From NCBI RefSeq assembly GCF_003545885.1, contig NZ_QHCT01000011.1, positions 11,260 to 75,259 on the forward strand: a DNA stretch of 64,000 nucleotides, read 5' to 3'. This DNA is from Leptospira stimsonii. GTDB taxonomy: Bacteria > Spirochaetota > Leptospiria > Leptospirales > Leptospiraceae. Below, piece by piece: positions 1-8,242 of the stretch. Every line of letters begins with the position of its first letter. The first letter of the stretch is position 1. The position numbers were made by a program, and so were the translations under genes. Under the pieces are notes generated by a model. The model saw only the letters and a program-made list of their open reading frames with translations. It had not been told where the DNA came from and searched no databases.

Positions 1-703
1 TCTGAGAAACAACGGACGGGTTGTGAATACGAACCGTTAAAGAATCGATAACTTCGACAACTCTGAATTTTCCTTCGTTGTCAGAATCGTCCGTATCCCT
101 TATATACAATACTTGATCGGGTTCTATGTTAGCAGTTTGCAGGTTTTGAGGGTAGGAAACGTTCGCGCCGAGGTAGAGAATTGCGTCTGTTTGATTCTCA
201 CCTCCAATTTCGATTTTATGAATGTTCCACTTATTGAAATTGGAAATCGTCTCTCCTTCGAGACGTTTAATCATCCCATAGGATTTGTAAGAAAATCCTT
301 TTTTAGAAGTCGAGGTTTGATCGGGAGTATCATAGAGATACGCCTTCATCACGGACTTGGAATCTATTTTAAGTTTGTAAGAAGCAAAGTCTGGAAGCGG
401 AACTTCGGGCATTTCTGCAAATACCAGTTCGCCGGACAAAGGTCCGAACTGGTTCACGGTGTTTCTCATCGAAGAAAGTTTCGGATATTGAATCCCAAGA
501 GGGAACTGAGAGAGAACAGAACCCGCAACTGACGAAAGTTGAACGTTTGAGTCTTCTCCTGTACCGCCGGAGTATTCCTGGAAGATCGTTGCGTCGGTCG
601 GTTGACCTTTACAAGACGTTCCATACGTGGATCCGAATCCTTCCGGAAAACCGGATCTTTCACCGTGGCCGTAAACAGCCGATTCGTCTACAATGTATCC
701 CAA
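1..703 (-). CDS. Tail-associated protein, 3' end beyond the window
   Basis: The reading frame stays open on the minus strand from a TTG at 703 to the left edge, giving at least 234 residues with no stop seen. It begins four bases after the stop of the distal-tail-like gene, so it belongs to the tail operon. The N-terminus is Gly/Ser rich (GYIVDESAVYGHGERSG), followed by mixed beta-type sequence. I recognise no domain. By its place after the distal tail protein it should be a tail-tip or tail-associated structural protein. No ATG or GTG is available at the start; the TTG is chosen because an in-frame TAA lies just upstream of it. Confidence 0.6.
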   Translation of the reverse strand, partial: MGYIVDESAVYGHGERSGFPEGFGSTYGTSCKGQPTDATIFQEYSGGTGEDSNVQLSSVAGSVLSQFPLGIQYPKLSSMRNTVNQFGPLSGELVFAEMPEVPLPDFASYKLKIDSKSVMKAYLYDTPDQTSTSKKGFSYKSYGMIKRLEGETISNFNKWNIHKIEIGGENQTDAILYLGANVSYPQNLQTANIEPDQVLYIRDTDDSDNEGKFRVVEVIDSLTVRIHNPSVVSQ

Positions 704-706
704 AGT

Positions 707-1546
707 TTATGATTCATAGCGCGTCCTGTGTCTGATTCTTAGGCGTATGGGTGCATTCACCGCCGAAGAATAAACGACTCTGTTTTTACCCGGACGAAAG
801 ACTAAAAAACTTCCTCCGGTCCATATTAGATTATTGTGAGAATACGTGATCGGCTTCGAGTCGTTGATTCTTCCTCCGATTCGAACCTCTCCCCTGACGG
901 AGCTGATCGTCATGTATTTGTTTAGTTCGGTTGCATTCGAAAAAGATAAACTTTGGATCCGCTGAGTTGCAAATCCTTGACCTTCCTCGTCTTCAAGGTC
1001 TAAGGAAAAATCTGGATTGGAATTACTTTCTGCGATTAAGTCGAATTCGGGATAGCCGTCGAGAGCGTATTCCGAAGCGAGATAGATGTCGAAGTATCCT
1101 CCGGAGGAAAGATATAAAAAGTCTGTGTCTGATTCTTCGTTATCTTCAAAAAGAACGTCCATGAGAATCAGTTCAATATTTGCTTCGCTTACGATTCGTT
1201 TTTCGGAACCCTTGTCGAATTTTTCAGGAATACTCGAAATTTCTACACTGGCACGACGTGAGTTTTCCACATCGATTAGGTAAATCGGCTTTTTACCCGT
1301 TAAAAAAAAGTTCGCAAGTTTACTTCTAAACAAATTGTATTCAAGATCGGAACTGAACGTTTTCGAGTAAGGAAGAGAAAGTTTCCGCGTGGAGATCACG
1401 TTGTCCGATTGATTCTTAGATCCCCACTGACTGTTTCTTGCAACAAGCGCCTCCGGAATATCGAATTTCGTCGGGGAAATTCTCCAAAGCTGATCGAGCG
1501 TTTCTGTAAGTGTTCGTCCTTTAGAATCTTGTAATATAAATTTCAA
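707..1546 (-). CDS. Distal tail protein (Dit-like)
   Basis: This 279-residue protein follows the tape measure gene with one intervening base. In siphophages that slot usually holds the distal tail protein that links the tail tube to the tip. The sequence is beta-rich and acidic, with an N-terminal MKFILQDSKGRTL segment and a C-terminal part (from about residue 205) that reads like a small sandwich fold (VRGEVRIGGRINDSKPI). No catalytic motif is visible. The function is inferred mainly from gene order; it could also be another tail-tip protein. Confidence 0.5.
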   Translation of the reverse strand: MKFILQDSKGRTLTETLDQLWRISPTKFDIPEALVARNSQWGSKNQSDNVISTRKLSLPYSKTFSSDLEYNLFRSKLANFFLTGKKPIYLIDVENSRRASVEISSIPEKFDKGSEKRIVSEANIELILMDVLFEDNEESDTDFLYLSSGGYFDIYLASEYALDGYPEFDLIAESNSNPDFSLDLEDEEGQGFATQRIQSLSFSNATELNKYMTISSVRGEVRIGGRINDSKPITYSHNNLIWTGGSFLVFRPGKNRVVYSSAVNAPIRLRIRHRTRYES

Positions 1547-1547
1547 A

Positions 1548-4500
1548 CTAACCCAAAACGCCGGTTTGCGTAAGACGTTTCAGGAGTTCGTCAAGAAGGT
1601 AGTCGAGCATCGCTTCCTTGTCGATTTGAGAGTAGTTTTGAGAGTGGTCCATCCACTCGATGTGAATATTCGGATTTAGAATATTCGATTTTGGAATGAG
1701 GCTATCCGAAATATCTTTTCGAATGTCATTCCATCCAGTCTCGGGAACAACAACCTCACGCGGAGTTAAAAGAGCGGGAACCGAATCTTTTCCGGGTATT
1801 CCACCTTCGACAAGTCCACCAATAGAAAATCCCATCCAAGGTGGATAGTTTTGAGATTGTGCGGCGGACAACGCAAGTCCCGAAGCAGTCATTCCCGCTC
1901 CTGCTACAATTCCACCAAGAACCGCACCCGTAGCAACGCCAAGAGCGGGCATCGTAAGCATGGATGCGCCAAGAGTTGGTCCGGCCAATGCGGCACCGGC
2001 GGCCGTGTATCCTGCAACGGAAGAAGCGAAAGTGATCGCACCTTGAACAGCCGATTGAGCAATTCCAAAAGCGGCTTGCGCCACTTGTGCTTGTTTGTTT
2101 GCTTCGAAAGCGGTCTTACCCGCTTGCCATTCGATGTAGCTTGTGAGTTTTTTTGCGTTCTGTTTGTCTTGTTCTGCCTTTGCAGTGGCGGCAACTTTGT
2201 CCGCTTCAATTTTCTTTTGCTGTTCGGCTAAAGCCTTTGCCTTTTCTTCATCCTCCTTCTTTTTCTTAGTATCCTCAGCATCATGGTCTTTGTTTGCTTT
2301 CTCAATTTGCTCCTGAGTTTTTTTATCGTAGCGGTCTTTTAAGTCTTGTTTGTCTTTTTGTAATCGATCAAAGAGTTCCGCTTTTCTTTGATTGAATAAC
2401 TCTTCGTCTAAATTCTCTTGTTCAAGAGCCGCGATTTGTGAGTTGTATTTTTCTTCGAGCTTGAGTGCGTCTTCGTTGTAGAGAGCTTCGTTCTCTTCTC
2501 TGATCCTTTGCGCTTCTGCGTCTCTTCTTTCCTGCTTTCTTTCTTCATACGCCTGCTCGGCTTCTTCCATCGCATCGAGCTTTTCTTGAAGTTTTGCGAG
2601 TTCTGCGTCTTGAGCGGAAAGATACGCTTGAAGATTCGCATCGACGATTCTTTCGAATGCTTGTCCATAGAACTGAACCTGTTGGATCTGATTTTGACTT
2701 TGAACCTGAACAAGTTGAGCCTGAGCTTGTAGGACTTGAGTTACTGGAGCGGAAAGAAAAGCGACAGCACCGGCGGCCGCTTTTCCCCAAGCAGTGACGG
2801 ATTGTAAAAACCCTTGAGACTTATTCGTCGCTACATTGATCTGCTGAGAAATTTCATAAATTTGGGATTCTGTTTGAGTGAGTGGTCCGGTATTTTGTTC
2901 CCACTCAGATTTGAACTTTTGAAGTTTAGCGGAAATTTGATCGAAAGTTTTAGCATCATCTAACTGCGCGTGAAGTTTAATACCTTCTTTGGGAGAAAGT
3001 GCGCCGGAGCGAACCTTTCGATCGATTTCATCCCTTGCGCCTGCAAGAAGTGAATCGAGTTCCCGTAAATTCTCAGGTTTTAGTTTTAAAACGACGTCGG
3101 GAGAAATGTTGTATTTTTTTGAAATTTCCCTGACAACTCGTTCAAGTTGTTCTTTGTTTTGAATCTGGTTTATTGAAATCGATTTTCCATCCAGAGTCAG
3201 AGGAATTCTTGCACCTTCTTTTTGCGAAAAATCGTTGAGTTGTTTTTTTAAATATTCAAAAGACTGAGATTCAAGCGTTCCAACGATTTTTACGGTTGTC
3301 GGATTTGCTTTCCAAAACTCTTCGATGATTCTTTTTTGTTCTGACAAATCCTCTTTAAGCTTACCCTTTCCTCCTCCGCCTGACGGAGAGGCAGGAGCTT
3401 TCGGACCTGAGTTTTCTTTATTTATTTCTGAAAATGCTTTTCTCCAACGGTTTACTTCTTCGCTGGATACAAACTGCTTACCGGAAAGCCAATTCCGTTT
3501 GAAAATTTTCTCGGTCTCTTCTGCTGTAAAACCGAGGTTCTTTAAATTCTTTTGTAGTTTCTCAATCTTTTGCTCACCCACCGCATAACCTAAGTTTGCG
3601 GCTCCGGCGAGTTCATTGATCGCGTTGTCAGCCGATTCGAAATCTTCTTTGAACCTTTCTTTAAGCGTTCTTGCTTTCTCTTCGGTGTCTTTTTGTTCCC
3701 CTTCCCTTCTGTATCTCTCTACGATGTCGATCGTAAATACAAGTGCAGTTGCTCCTAACGCAAATGGTCCAAGTATTTTTGTCCAATTCGCGGCTCCGGC
3801 TATTCCTGCAAGTTCTAAACCTTTTGTGATTGTAACAAGGGATGCGTAAAAGGTAAGTCCGGCGGTTCCGGCTACTGTGAGAGATTTTCCAAAATGAGAA
3901 ATCGAAGGACCAACGTTTAGAATTTCAATTTGAGTTTTTTTGATTTGAGCATCGATTTTTTTCCACTCATCCGATCCTTCCGGAACGCGGGCTAAGGATT
4001 CTCTAAGAAGTATAATTTCGTTATCTAACTTTTTTACCTTGTCTCCATTGGAAAAAAGACCGGGTAAAAAAGAGAATCCGTCGCTTCCTAAATTTAGAAT
4101 TGGAAGAAGTGATTCTTGATAGAGTTTTCCGAGTGCAACTTTTGTTTCATTCGAAGACTTGTCGAGTCTACCTAATGCACCCGCGTAGCCTTGCGCCTGT
4201 TCTGCCGCTCTTCCTTGAAAGGCTTCCGTTTCGCGTAACGTTTCATTTAAAAGGACTTGTCTTGCTTGTGCGCTTTTGGTAGCGTCATTCAGATCGTCCA
4301 TTTTCATGCCGTGAATTTCGAGCATCTTGGAGATATTCGTCTGAATTCCGGTTGCATCCGAAAGAATCGAATTCCCCGCTTTGTAACCTTGCGAGACTAC
4401 TTCGATCGATTCCGCCAAAGAATAATTGGATTGTCTTAGAACAGACCCTATGTCCGCATTCGCTCGGATGAGCTTTGAGGCTTCCGTAACGCTGTAACCC

Positions 4501-5093
4501 ATCGATGTAAAATTTCGCATCGCTCCGGTTACGGCTTCTTTGTTCAAATTGAGTTCATTTGAAATTGCACTAACAGCCGATACGGCTTCGGGAATTGCTT
4601 CTTTTCCGAATTTGTATCCAATAACCGCAGAAAGCCCGCTCATTGTATTCTGAGCTTTCTGGGCTTCGTCCATGAAGGACTTTACCTCGCTTGTGATAAC
4701 TCGGGTTGTGAATCCACTCGCAAGAGAAGCGAGGGCAGTTTTTAAAGAAAGGGTTTGTTTGTTAAAGTCTTCACCGGACTTTCTTGCTTCGTCGAGTTTC
4801 GCTCGAACGGACTCAACTCCGGATTTAAGACGGTTAAACGAGTCTCCTCCGATTTGAGACTTGCTCATTCCATCTTGGAATTTTTTGAGCCTTGATTCAA
4901 GACCGGCGATTGTGTTTAAGGATTGCCGATATGCCTTCGGATCGATTGCGATCGCGTTATTCGCCGTTTGACCAAGATCTTTTATCTGAGCGACAAAATT
5001 TCGTGCATCCGAGACAGCATCGTTAAAAGCCTTTTGAAGCGGCTTTCTGTCTCCGACGAGAGCAACGTTTACCGTAGCTTGGTTTTTATTCAG
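1548..5093 (-). CDS. Tail tape measure protein
   Basis: This long protein sets tail length and is carried inside the tail tube. From the ATG at 4868 it has 1,106 residues. The frame is open back to a CTG at 5093, adding 75 residues that include VNVALVGDRKPLQKAF, which reads like the start of many tape measures, so I extend the gene. No ATG, GTG or TTG lies in the extension; the exact start is uncertain. The protein has long coiled-coil stretches (about residues 770 to 960 of the short form, rich in Glu, Lys and Gln), an Ala/Gly-rich hydrophobic segment near 990 to 1,050, and a C-terminus with GLVEGGIPGKDSVPALL, typical of tape measure C-termini. It follows the tail chaperone genes, as expected. 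Confidence 0.88.
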   Translation of the reverse strand: MNKNQATVNVALVGDRKPLQKAFNDAVSDARNFVAQIKDLGQTANNAIAIDPKAYRQSLNTIAGLESRLKKFQDGMSKSQIGGDSFNRLKSGVESVRAKLDEARKSGEDFNKQTLSLKTALASLASGFTTRVITSEVKSFMDEAQKAQNTMSGLSAVIGYKFGKEAIPEAVSAVSAISNELNLNKEAVTGAMRNFTSMGYSVTEASKLIRANADIGSVLRQSNYSLAESIEVVSQGYKAGNSILSDATGIQTNISKMLEIHGMKMDDLNDATKSAQARQVLLNETLRETEAFQGRAAEQAQGYAGALGRLDKSSNETKVALGKLYQESLLPILNLGSDGFSFLPGLFSNGDKVKKLDNEIILLRESLARVPEGSDEWKKIDAQIKKTQIEILNVGPSISHFGKSLTVAGTAGLTFYASLVTITKGLELAGIAGAANWTKILGPFALGATALVFTIDIVERYRREGEQKDTEEKARTLKERFKEDFESADNAINELAGAANLGYAVGEQKIEKLQKNLKNLGFTAEETEKIFKRNWLSGKQFVSSEEVNRWRKAFSEINKENSGPKAPASPSGGGGKGKLKEDLSEQKRIIEEFWKANPTTVKIVGTLESQSFEYLKKQLNDFSQKEGARIPLTLDGKSISINQIQNKEQLERVVREISKKYNISPDVVLKLKPENLRELDSLLAGARDEIDRKVRSGALSPKEGIKLHAQLDDAKTFDQISAKLQKFKSEWEQNTGPLTQTESQIYEISQQINVATNKSQGFLQSVTAWGKAAAGAVAFLSAPVTQVLQAQAQLVQVQSQNQIQQVQFYGQAFERIVDANLQAYLSAQDAELAKLQEKLDAMEEAEQAYEERKQERRDAEAQRIREENEALYNEDALKLEEKYNSQIAALEQENLDEELFNQRKAELFDRLQKDKQDLKDRYDKKTQEQIEKANKDHDAEDTKKKKEDEEKAKALAEQQKKIEADKVAATAKAEQDKQNAKKLTSYIEWQAGKTAFEANKQAQVAQAAFGIAQSAVQGAITFASSVAGYTAAGAALAGPTLGASMLTMPALGVATGAVLGGIVAGAGMTASGLALSAAQSQNYPPWMGFSIGGLVEGGIPGKDSVPALLTPREVVVPETGWNDIRKDISDSLIPKSNILNPNIHIEWMDHSQNYSQIDKEAMLDYLLDELLKRLTQTGVLG

Positions 5094-5096
5094 TTA

Positions 5097-5480
5097 CTAC
5101 TCTTCGCGTATCACGATTCCGTTTTTCCTTAATGTATGTTCTTCTTTTAGTTTTTTCCAAAAATCAGCAGATTCGGACTTTGCTTTCCAAAACGCTTCTT
5201 CGTATTCTTCTTCCGATAGTTTCTGAGAAGGACGAACGAGCTTCAGAGAAGTCATTTCCTTATCGATTATTCCGATTCTCTTCGTAATTTCTTCCGCAAA
5301 TTCCGGTTTCAAATAAACAGCTACGACGAGCCTGTTCCTATATTCCTCTAACTCCAAATACTTGAGTGCGAGAAGTCGGCTTGTCAGACCGTGGTAGTTA
5401 AGTTTTTGAACCGTTTCTTCCCGAACTCCGGAACGAACGAGCTTCATTTTCGCAAGCACAAGCTCCGAGTCGGGATCTAC
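5097..5480 (-). CDS. Tail assembly chaperone, frameshift extension (GT)
   Basis: This frame encodes 127 residues, rich in Glu and Lys, and lies between the tail chaperone and the tape measure, the classic place of the lambda G/T pair. It has a GTG at 5459, but the frame is open back to 5480, where it meets the 3' end of the preceding gene at an A-AAA-AAG heptamer. A -1 slip there would give a 296-residue G-T fusion. By family knowledge the fusion is made at low level and loads onto the tape measure. The ORF ends with TAG directly followed by TAA, and the tape measure continues in the same frame. Confidence 0.75.
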   Translation of the reverse strand, partial: VDPDSELVLAKMKLVRSGVREETVQKLNYHGLTSRLLALKYLELEEYRNRLVVAVYLKPEFAEEITKRIGIIDKEMTSLKLVRPSQKLSEEEYEEAFWKAKSESADFWKKLKEEHTLRKNGIVIREE

Positions 5481-5986
5481 TTTTTTACTGCGGACTCTCC
5501 GGGATTTCGTTTTGTAGCGAGTTCTATTTCGTTTAGGAATTTGAATACGTGCGAAAAGTCTGGATAGAAAAAGGGAATCCGGTTTAAGACGGCGATATGT
5601 TTTTCAGATTCGAAAACGGTAACTTGGAATTTCTCTCGAAGTAGTGTTAAAATCCTATCGCCAAACTTCCGAGCTTCCTTTTGTTTTTTAACGAAGAGCG
5701 TACAATCATTTTCGGAAACGTACTGTGTTAAATCTTTACAGAAGTCCATGAAAGAAACTGCATCCTCTAAAACGAGTAGCTTGTAACTTTCGTAAAGCTC
5801 GGAAATTACATGATTCGTTTCGTTAAACGCAGTCGTATGTTGCTCAATCGCAAGTTCCAATTTGTCTTGAATCTTAGAAAGTCTTTCATGTAGCCCGATT
5901 GTCGATACATGGATCGGGAGCGTAAATTCACCACCGCCCGGAAGGACGATGGATATTTCGTTGTAAGGTTGGATGTTATACGACAC
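5477..5986 (-). CDS. Tail assembly chaperone (G-like)
   Basis: A 169-residue protein in the slot after the tail tube gene, starting at an ATG that overlaps the end of that gene by 11 bases. It is mostly helical. Its last codons form the slippery site that feeds into the downstream frame, which is the strongest argument for its role: in tailed phages the protein at this place is the tail assembly chaperone that coats the tape measure before the tube polymerises. Sequence resemblance to lambda gpG is not obvious by eye. Confidence 0.75.
   Translation of the reverse strand: MSYNIQPYNEISIVLPGGGEFTLPIHVSTIGLHERLSKIQDKLELAIEQHTTAFNETNHVISELYESYKLLVLEDAVSFMDFCKDLTQYVSENDCTLFVKKQKEARKFGDRILTLLREKFQVTVFESEKHIAVLNRIPFFYPDFSHVFKFLNEIELATKRNPGESAVKK
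5480..5486 (-). promoter_or_regulatory. Programmed -1 frameshift site A-AAA-AAG
   Basis: On the minus strand the zero frame reads GTA AAA AAG TAG. The seven bases A-AAA-AAG are the same slippery heptamer used in E. coli dnaX. A -1 slip continues as GTA GAT CCC into the downstream chaperone frame. A Shine-Dalgarno-like GGAGAG lies eight bases before the heptamer, as in dnaX, and the zero-frame stop codon follows at once. Confidence 0.8.
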
Positions 5987-6794
5987 TTAAATCCCCCAGA
6001 TAGTAGGCAACGGGGAGGCCGCGGAACGTTGTGTTTGGATCCACGAGGGATTCAAATTTTAGTTCCACCGAAAGCGGTGTCTTCCCATCGAATTCCCATT
6101 TCGGTTCGGGGTAGAGCATCGTATTCGGTAAAATCAAAAGATCCATCGGATCAAGCGAGCGAGTTCGTGGAGCGATGAGTCCGGTTAAGTGAAGTTCCTG
6201 ACCGTTCCCGGCCTCGATACTGTCCCACATTTTAACGGTCCGGGCCGCACCTTTGATGTTTCCGGTAAGAGAATCGTAGTTTATTAGATACCCTTTGATT
6301 ACTTTTTGAATCACTTCTTGCACGGGTTCAATGATCTCAATCGTCGTCGTGACCATATAACTGTTCAGAGTCTTCTTGAACGATTGCGCTCCCATCTGCA
6401 TGGCGACATGTTCCGCGTATCCGAGTGACTCTTGCATAGTAGCTTTCAAGCTCATCCCTAGATCCCACATGTCCGCAATCTTGAAAGTTGCACCGACTGC
6501 CGGAACCGCTCCGATCGGAGCCATCAGTTCCAGGGAGTTTGCTCCCGTTATGGTTTTGATTTTTTTAAGTCCCGGTAAATTCCCGATCTTTAGATACTGA
6601 CCAACTGAAAGTCTTGTGAAATCCGTTCCGGTTCCGGTAACTAAAGCGTCGTTAGCCGATATGGATATGGTTCCCGGTTGAATTGGAGTTTTAGAAAGAG
6701 GTCTTCCAAAGTCTGTCGAGATTGGACTGATTGACCCGGTAGGACGACCTATTACCGCCGATCCTTCCGGCGTTATTAAATCTTCAAGTGCCAT
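5976..6794 (-). CDS. Major tail tube protein
   Basis: A 272-residue protein placed just before the tail chaperones, where siphophages and myophages encode the tube subunit. Residues about 40 to 105 form a small beta module (SISANDALVTGTGTDFTRL, then VGQYLKIG) with the GTGTxF motif seen in many phage structural proteins. The rest carries TTTIEIIEPV and SVELKFESLVDP segments typical of tube strands. A similar module occurs in the head-tail adaptor at 9349..10005. Called from context plus this architecture. Confidence 0.7.
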   Translation of the reverse strand: MALEDLITPEGSAVIGRPTGSISPISTDFGRPLSKTPIQPGTISISANDALVTGTGTDFTRLSVGQYLKIGNLPGLKKIKTITGANSLELMAPIGAVPAVGATFKIADMWDLGMSLKATMQESLGYAEHVAMQMGAQSFKKTLNSYMVTTTIEIIEPVQEVIQKVIKGYLINYDSLTGNIKGAARTVKMWDSIEAGNGQELHLTGLIAPRTRSLDPMDLLILPNTMLYPEPKWEFDGKTPLSVELKFESLVDPNTTFRGLPVAYYLGDLSVV

Positions 6795-6802
6795 TTGTTA
6801 GC

Positions 6803-6979
6803 TCACTCAGGAGAGCTTTGTTTCACGTTTTGTTTTGGTTTTTCCAGAGTATTGTTTTTTGGTTCGTAGAGCTTAAAGAGCGGATCTTTTAGAAACTCCT
6901 CCACTTGAGATTTTGGGACGCGGACAGTTACATCTCCGTTCCTGGTCGATCTAAGAAGTGTTACCTGTTCTTCATTCAT
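6803..6979 (-). CDS. Small tail-operon protein (58 aa)
   Basis: A 58-residue gene with a strong ribosome site (AAAGGAGGAAG just before the ATG at 6979). It lies between the tail terminator-like gene and the tail tube gene. The sequence MNEEQVTLLRSTRNGD leads into VEEFLKDPLFKLYEPK, and the C-terminus is Lys/Gln rich. The pattern resembles the 58-residue gene at 10008..10184 (a short beta start, then a helix ending in LLxxPxF). No function is known to me; likely a small structural or assembly helper. Confidence 0.75.
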   Translation of the reverse strand: MNEEQVTLLRSTRNGDVTVRVPKSQVEEFLKDPLFKLYEPKNNTLEKPKQNVKQSSPE

Positions 6980-6990
6980 TCTTCCTCCTT

Positions 6991-7419
6991 TTATGAAATA
7001 AAAAAGCTCGCGTTGTATCGATACTCGCCATTCAGAACTTGGCCGATGAGTCGAATTTCTTTTCCTTGAATCACTCTCAAGGTGATCGGGGGAAGATCGA
7101 CTTGAGTTTTTCCTTGCGGGAGATTTTGCGGAGTCGGTAAACTTACGTTATACCTTTCGTTTAATTTTTCATACAGATCAAATGCCAGGTCTTTCGATCT
7201 TGGAAGAGTCTTTGCTATGCACAAAAAATCGATCTGCGTCTTCGAAAACGGATCGGGGTTAGTTGTAATATTATGAATGACTAAAATCTTCTCTACGGCC
7301 TCTTTAGGGGTCTCTACGAAGGGCTGAAGAATGTTTGTATAGGAAGAAAATGAAGGCTCAAGTTTCATCCAATCAACTAAGTATTCAATCAAATATCTGT
7401 GAGTCGTTACGTCGCTCAT
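6991..7419 (-). CDS. Tail terminator-like protein
   Basis: A 142-residue protein between the HK97 gp10-like gene and the tail tube. It begins with VTTHRYLIEYLVDWMK and has an alpha-beta layout with strands near residues 105 to 140. Proteins at this spot usually cap the tail tube or join it to the neck. Its start overlaps the preceding stop by four bases (ATGA type), showing translational coupling. Family membership is inferred from size, position and layout only. Confidence 0.5.
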   Translation of the reverse strand: MSDVTTHRYLIEYLVDWMKLEPSFSSYTNILQPFVETPKEAVEKILVIHNITTNPDPFSKTQIDFLCIAKTLPRSKDLAFDLYEKLNERYNVSLPTPQNLPQGKTQVDLPPITLRVIQGKEIRLIGQVLNGEYRYNASFFIS

Positions 7420-7919
7420 CCGAAAGTCTTTTCAAAGAGATCGCCAAAATGATCGGACACCTCTTCAACAATTTCGTTTGAGTTAACTGGTTCTTGAAGT
7501 TTCTCAATCCAACCGGGTCCAGTTCCTGGCTGTTTTCCTTTGAGTGTGATTGGATTTCCGGCTACTTTACTTTCTCCTGACTGTTGCACTTCCGCGTAGG
7601 GAGCTTCGTAAATTGTTCTTGCTTCTAAGTCTGCGATGTCTGCTAAAGCAGGGGGTAGTTTAAACTGTGATTTATTTTTAGAAGTAACTTCTTCTTCGTC
7701 TTTAACGAGTTTGTCACCTACATAGATCGAGTAGGCGCCTTGCATGTATCCAGTTTGTCTCTGAGGTTGAATCCCTGTTTGAGAACTTGCAACTTTGGCC
7801 GGAATTCCAAGGGATACGATCTCGAACGCTTTTTTTGCGATCTCAATTATCTTTTCCGGGAATATCTTCCCTAGTCTTTCTTTGAATTCTTTGTCGTCTA
7901 CTTTCCAACCCTGACTCAC
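7416..7919 (-). CDS. HK97 gp10-like neck protein
   Basis: This 167-residue protein starts MSQGWKVDDKEFKERLGKI, the kind of opening seen in HK97 gp10-type tail completion proteins, and has a beta-rich middle (TIYEAPYAEVQQSGES) with the Y-A-xx-Q-x-G pattern common in that family. It sits between the head closure-like gene and the tail terminator-like gene, the usual place for gp10. It probably acts at the head-tail joint. Overlaps with both neighbours suggest tight co-translation. Confidence 0.6.
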   Translation of the reverse strand: MSQGWKVDDKEFKERLGKIFPEKIIEIAKKAFEIVSLGIPAKVASSQTGIQPQRQTGYMQGAYSIYVGDKLVKDEEEVTSKNKSQFKLPPALADIADLEARTIYEAPYAEVQQSGESKVAGNPITLKGKQPGTGPGWIEKLQEPVNSNEIVEEVSDHFGDLFEKTFG

Positions 7920-8242
7920 TAACCCTCAATCTCGATATGATGAACGTTTTGATTGGCGTCGGGTGCTGGATAGAAGTAGAGAATAGAAAGGTAGCGACCT
8001 CGAATTGCAAAGTCTTCTTTTGAAATTCCTTGCGGCCACTTAATTAAGTCGGTCGGTCGAATGTCCTCATTTGGTAAAATAACTGCATAAATGGTCGTAT
8101 ATGCGATTCCGTTATCTGAATTTCTAATTCTCGTCTTCGGCTTCCAACTTTCGGCAAAGATTGTAATGTGTTCGGACCTTTCTTCATCGAGTGAGCTATC
8201 TGCAACGTTGTAAACGGGTCTTAGAATTTCGAAAGGAACCAC
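7919..8242 (-). CDS. Head closure-like protein
   Basis: A 107-residue, beta-rich protein with a GTG start sharing one base with the TAG of the preceding gene (TAGTG). The sequence runs MVPFEILRPVYN, ITIFAESWKPKTRI, then LIKWPQGISKEDFAIRGRYL. Small beta-barrel head closure proteins of this size lie between the minor head protein and gp10 in many siphophages, which is the basis for the name. No motif makes it certain. Confidence 0.45.
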   Translation of the reverse strand: MVPFEILRPVYNVADSSLDEERSEHITIFAESWKPKTRIRNSDNGIAYTTIYAVILPNEDIRPTDLIKWPQGISKEDFAIRGRYLSILYFYPAPDANQNVHHIEIEG

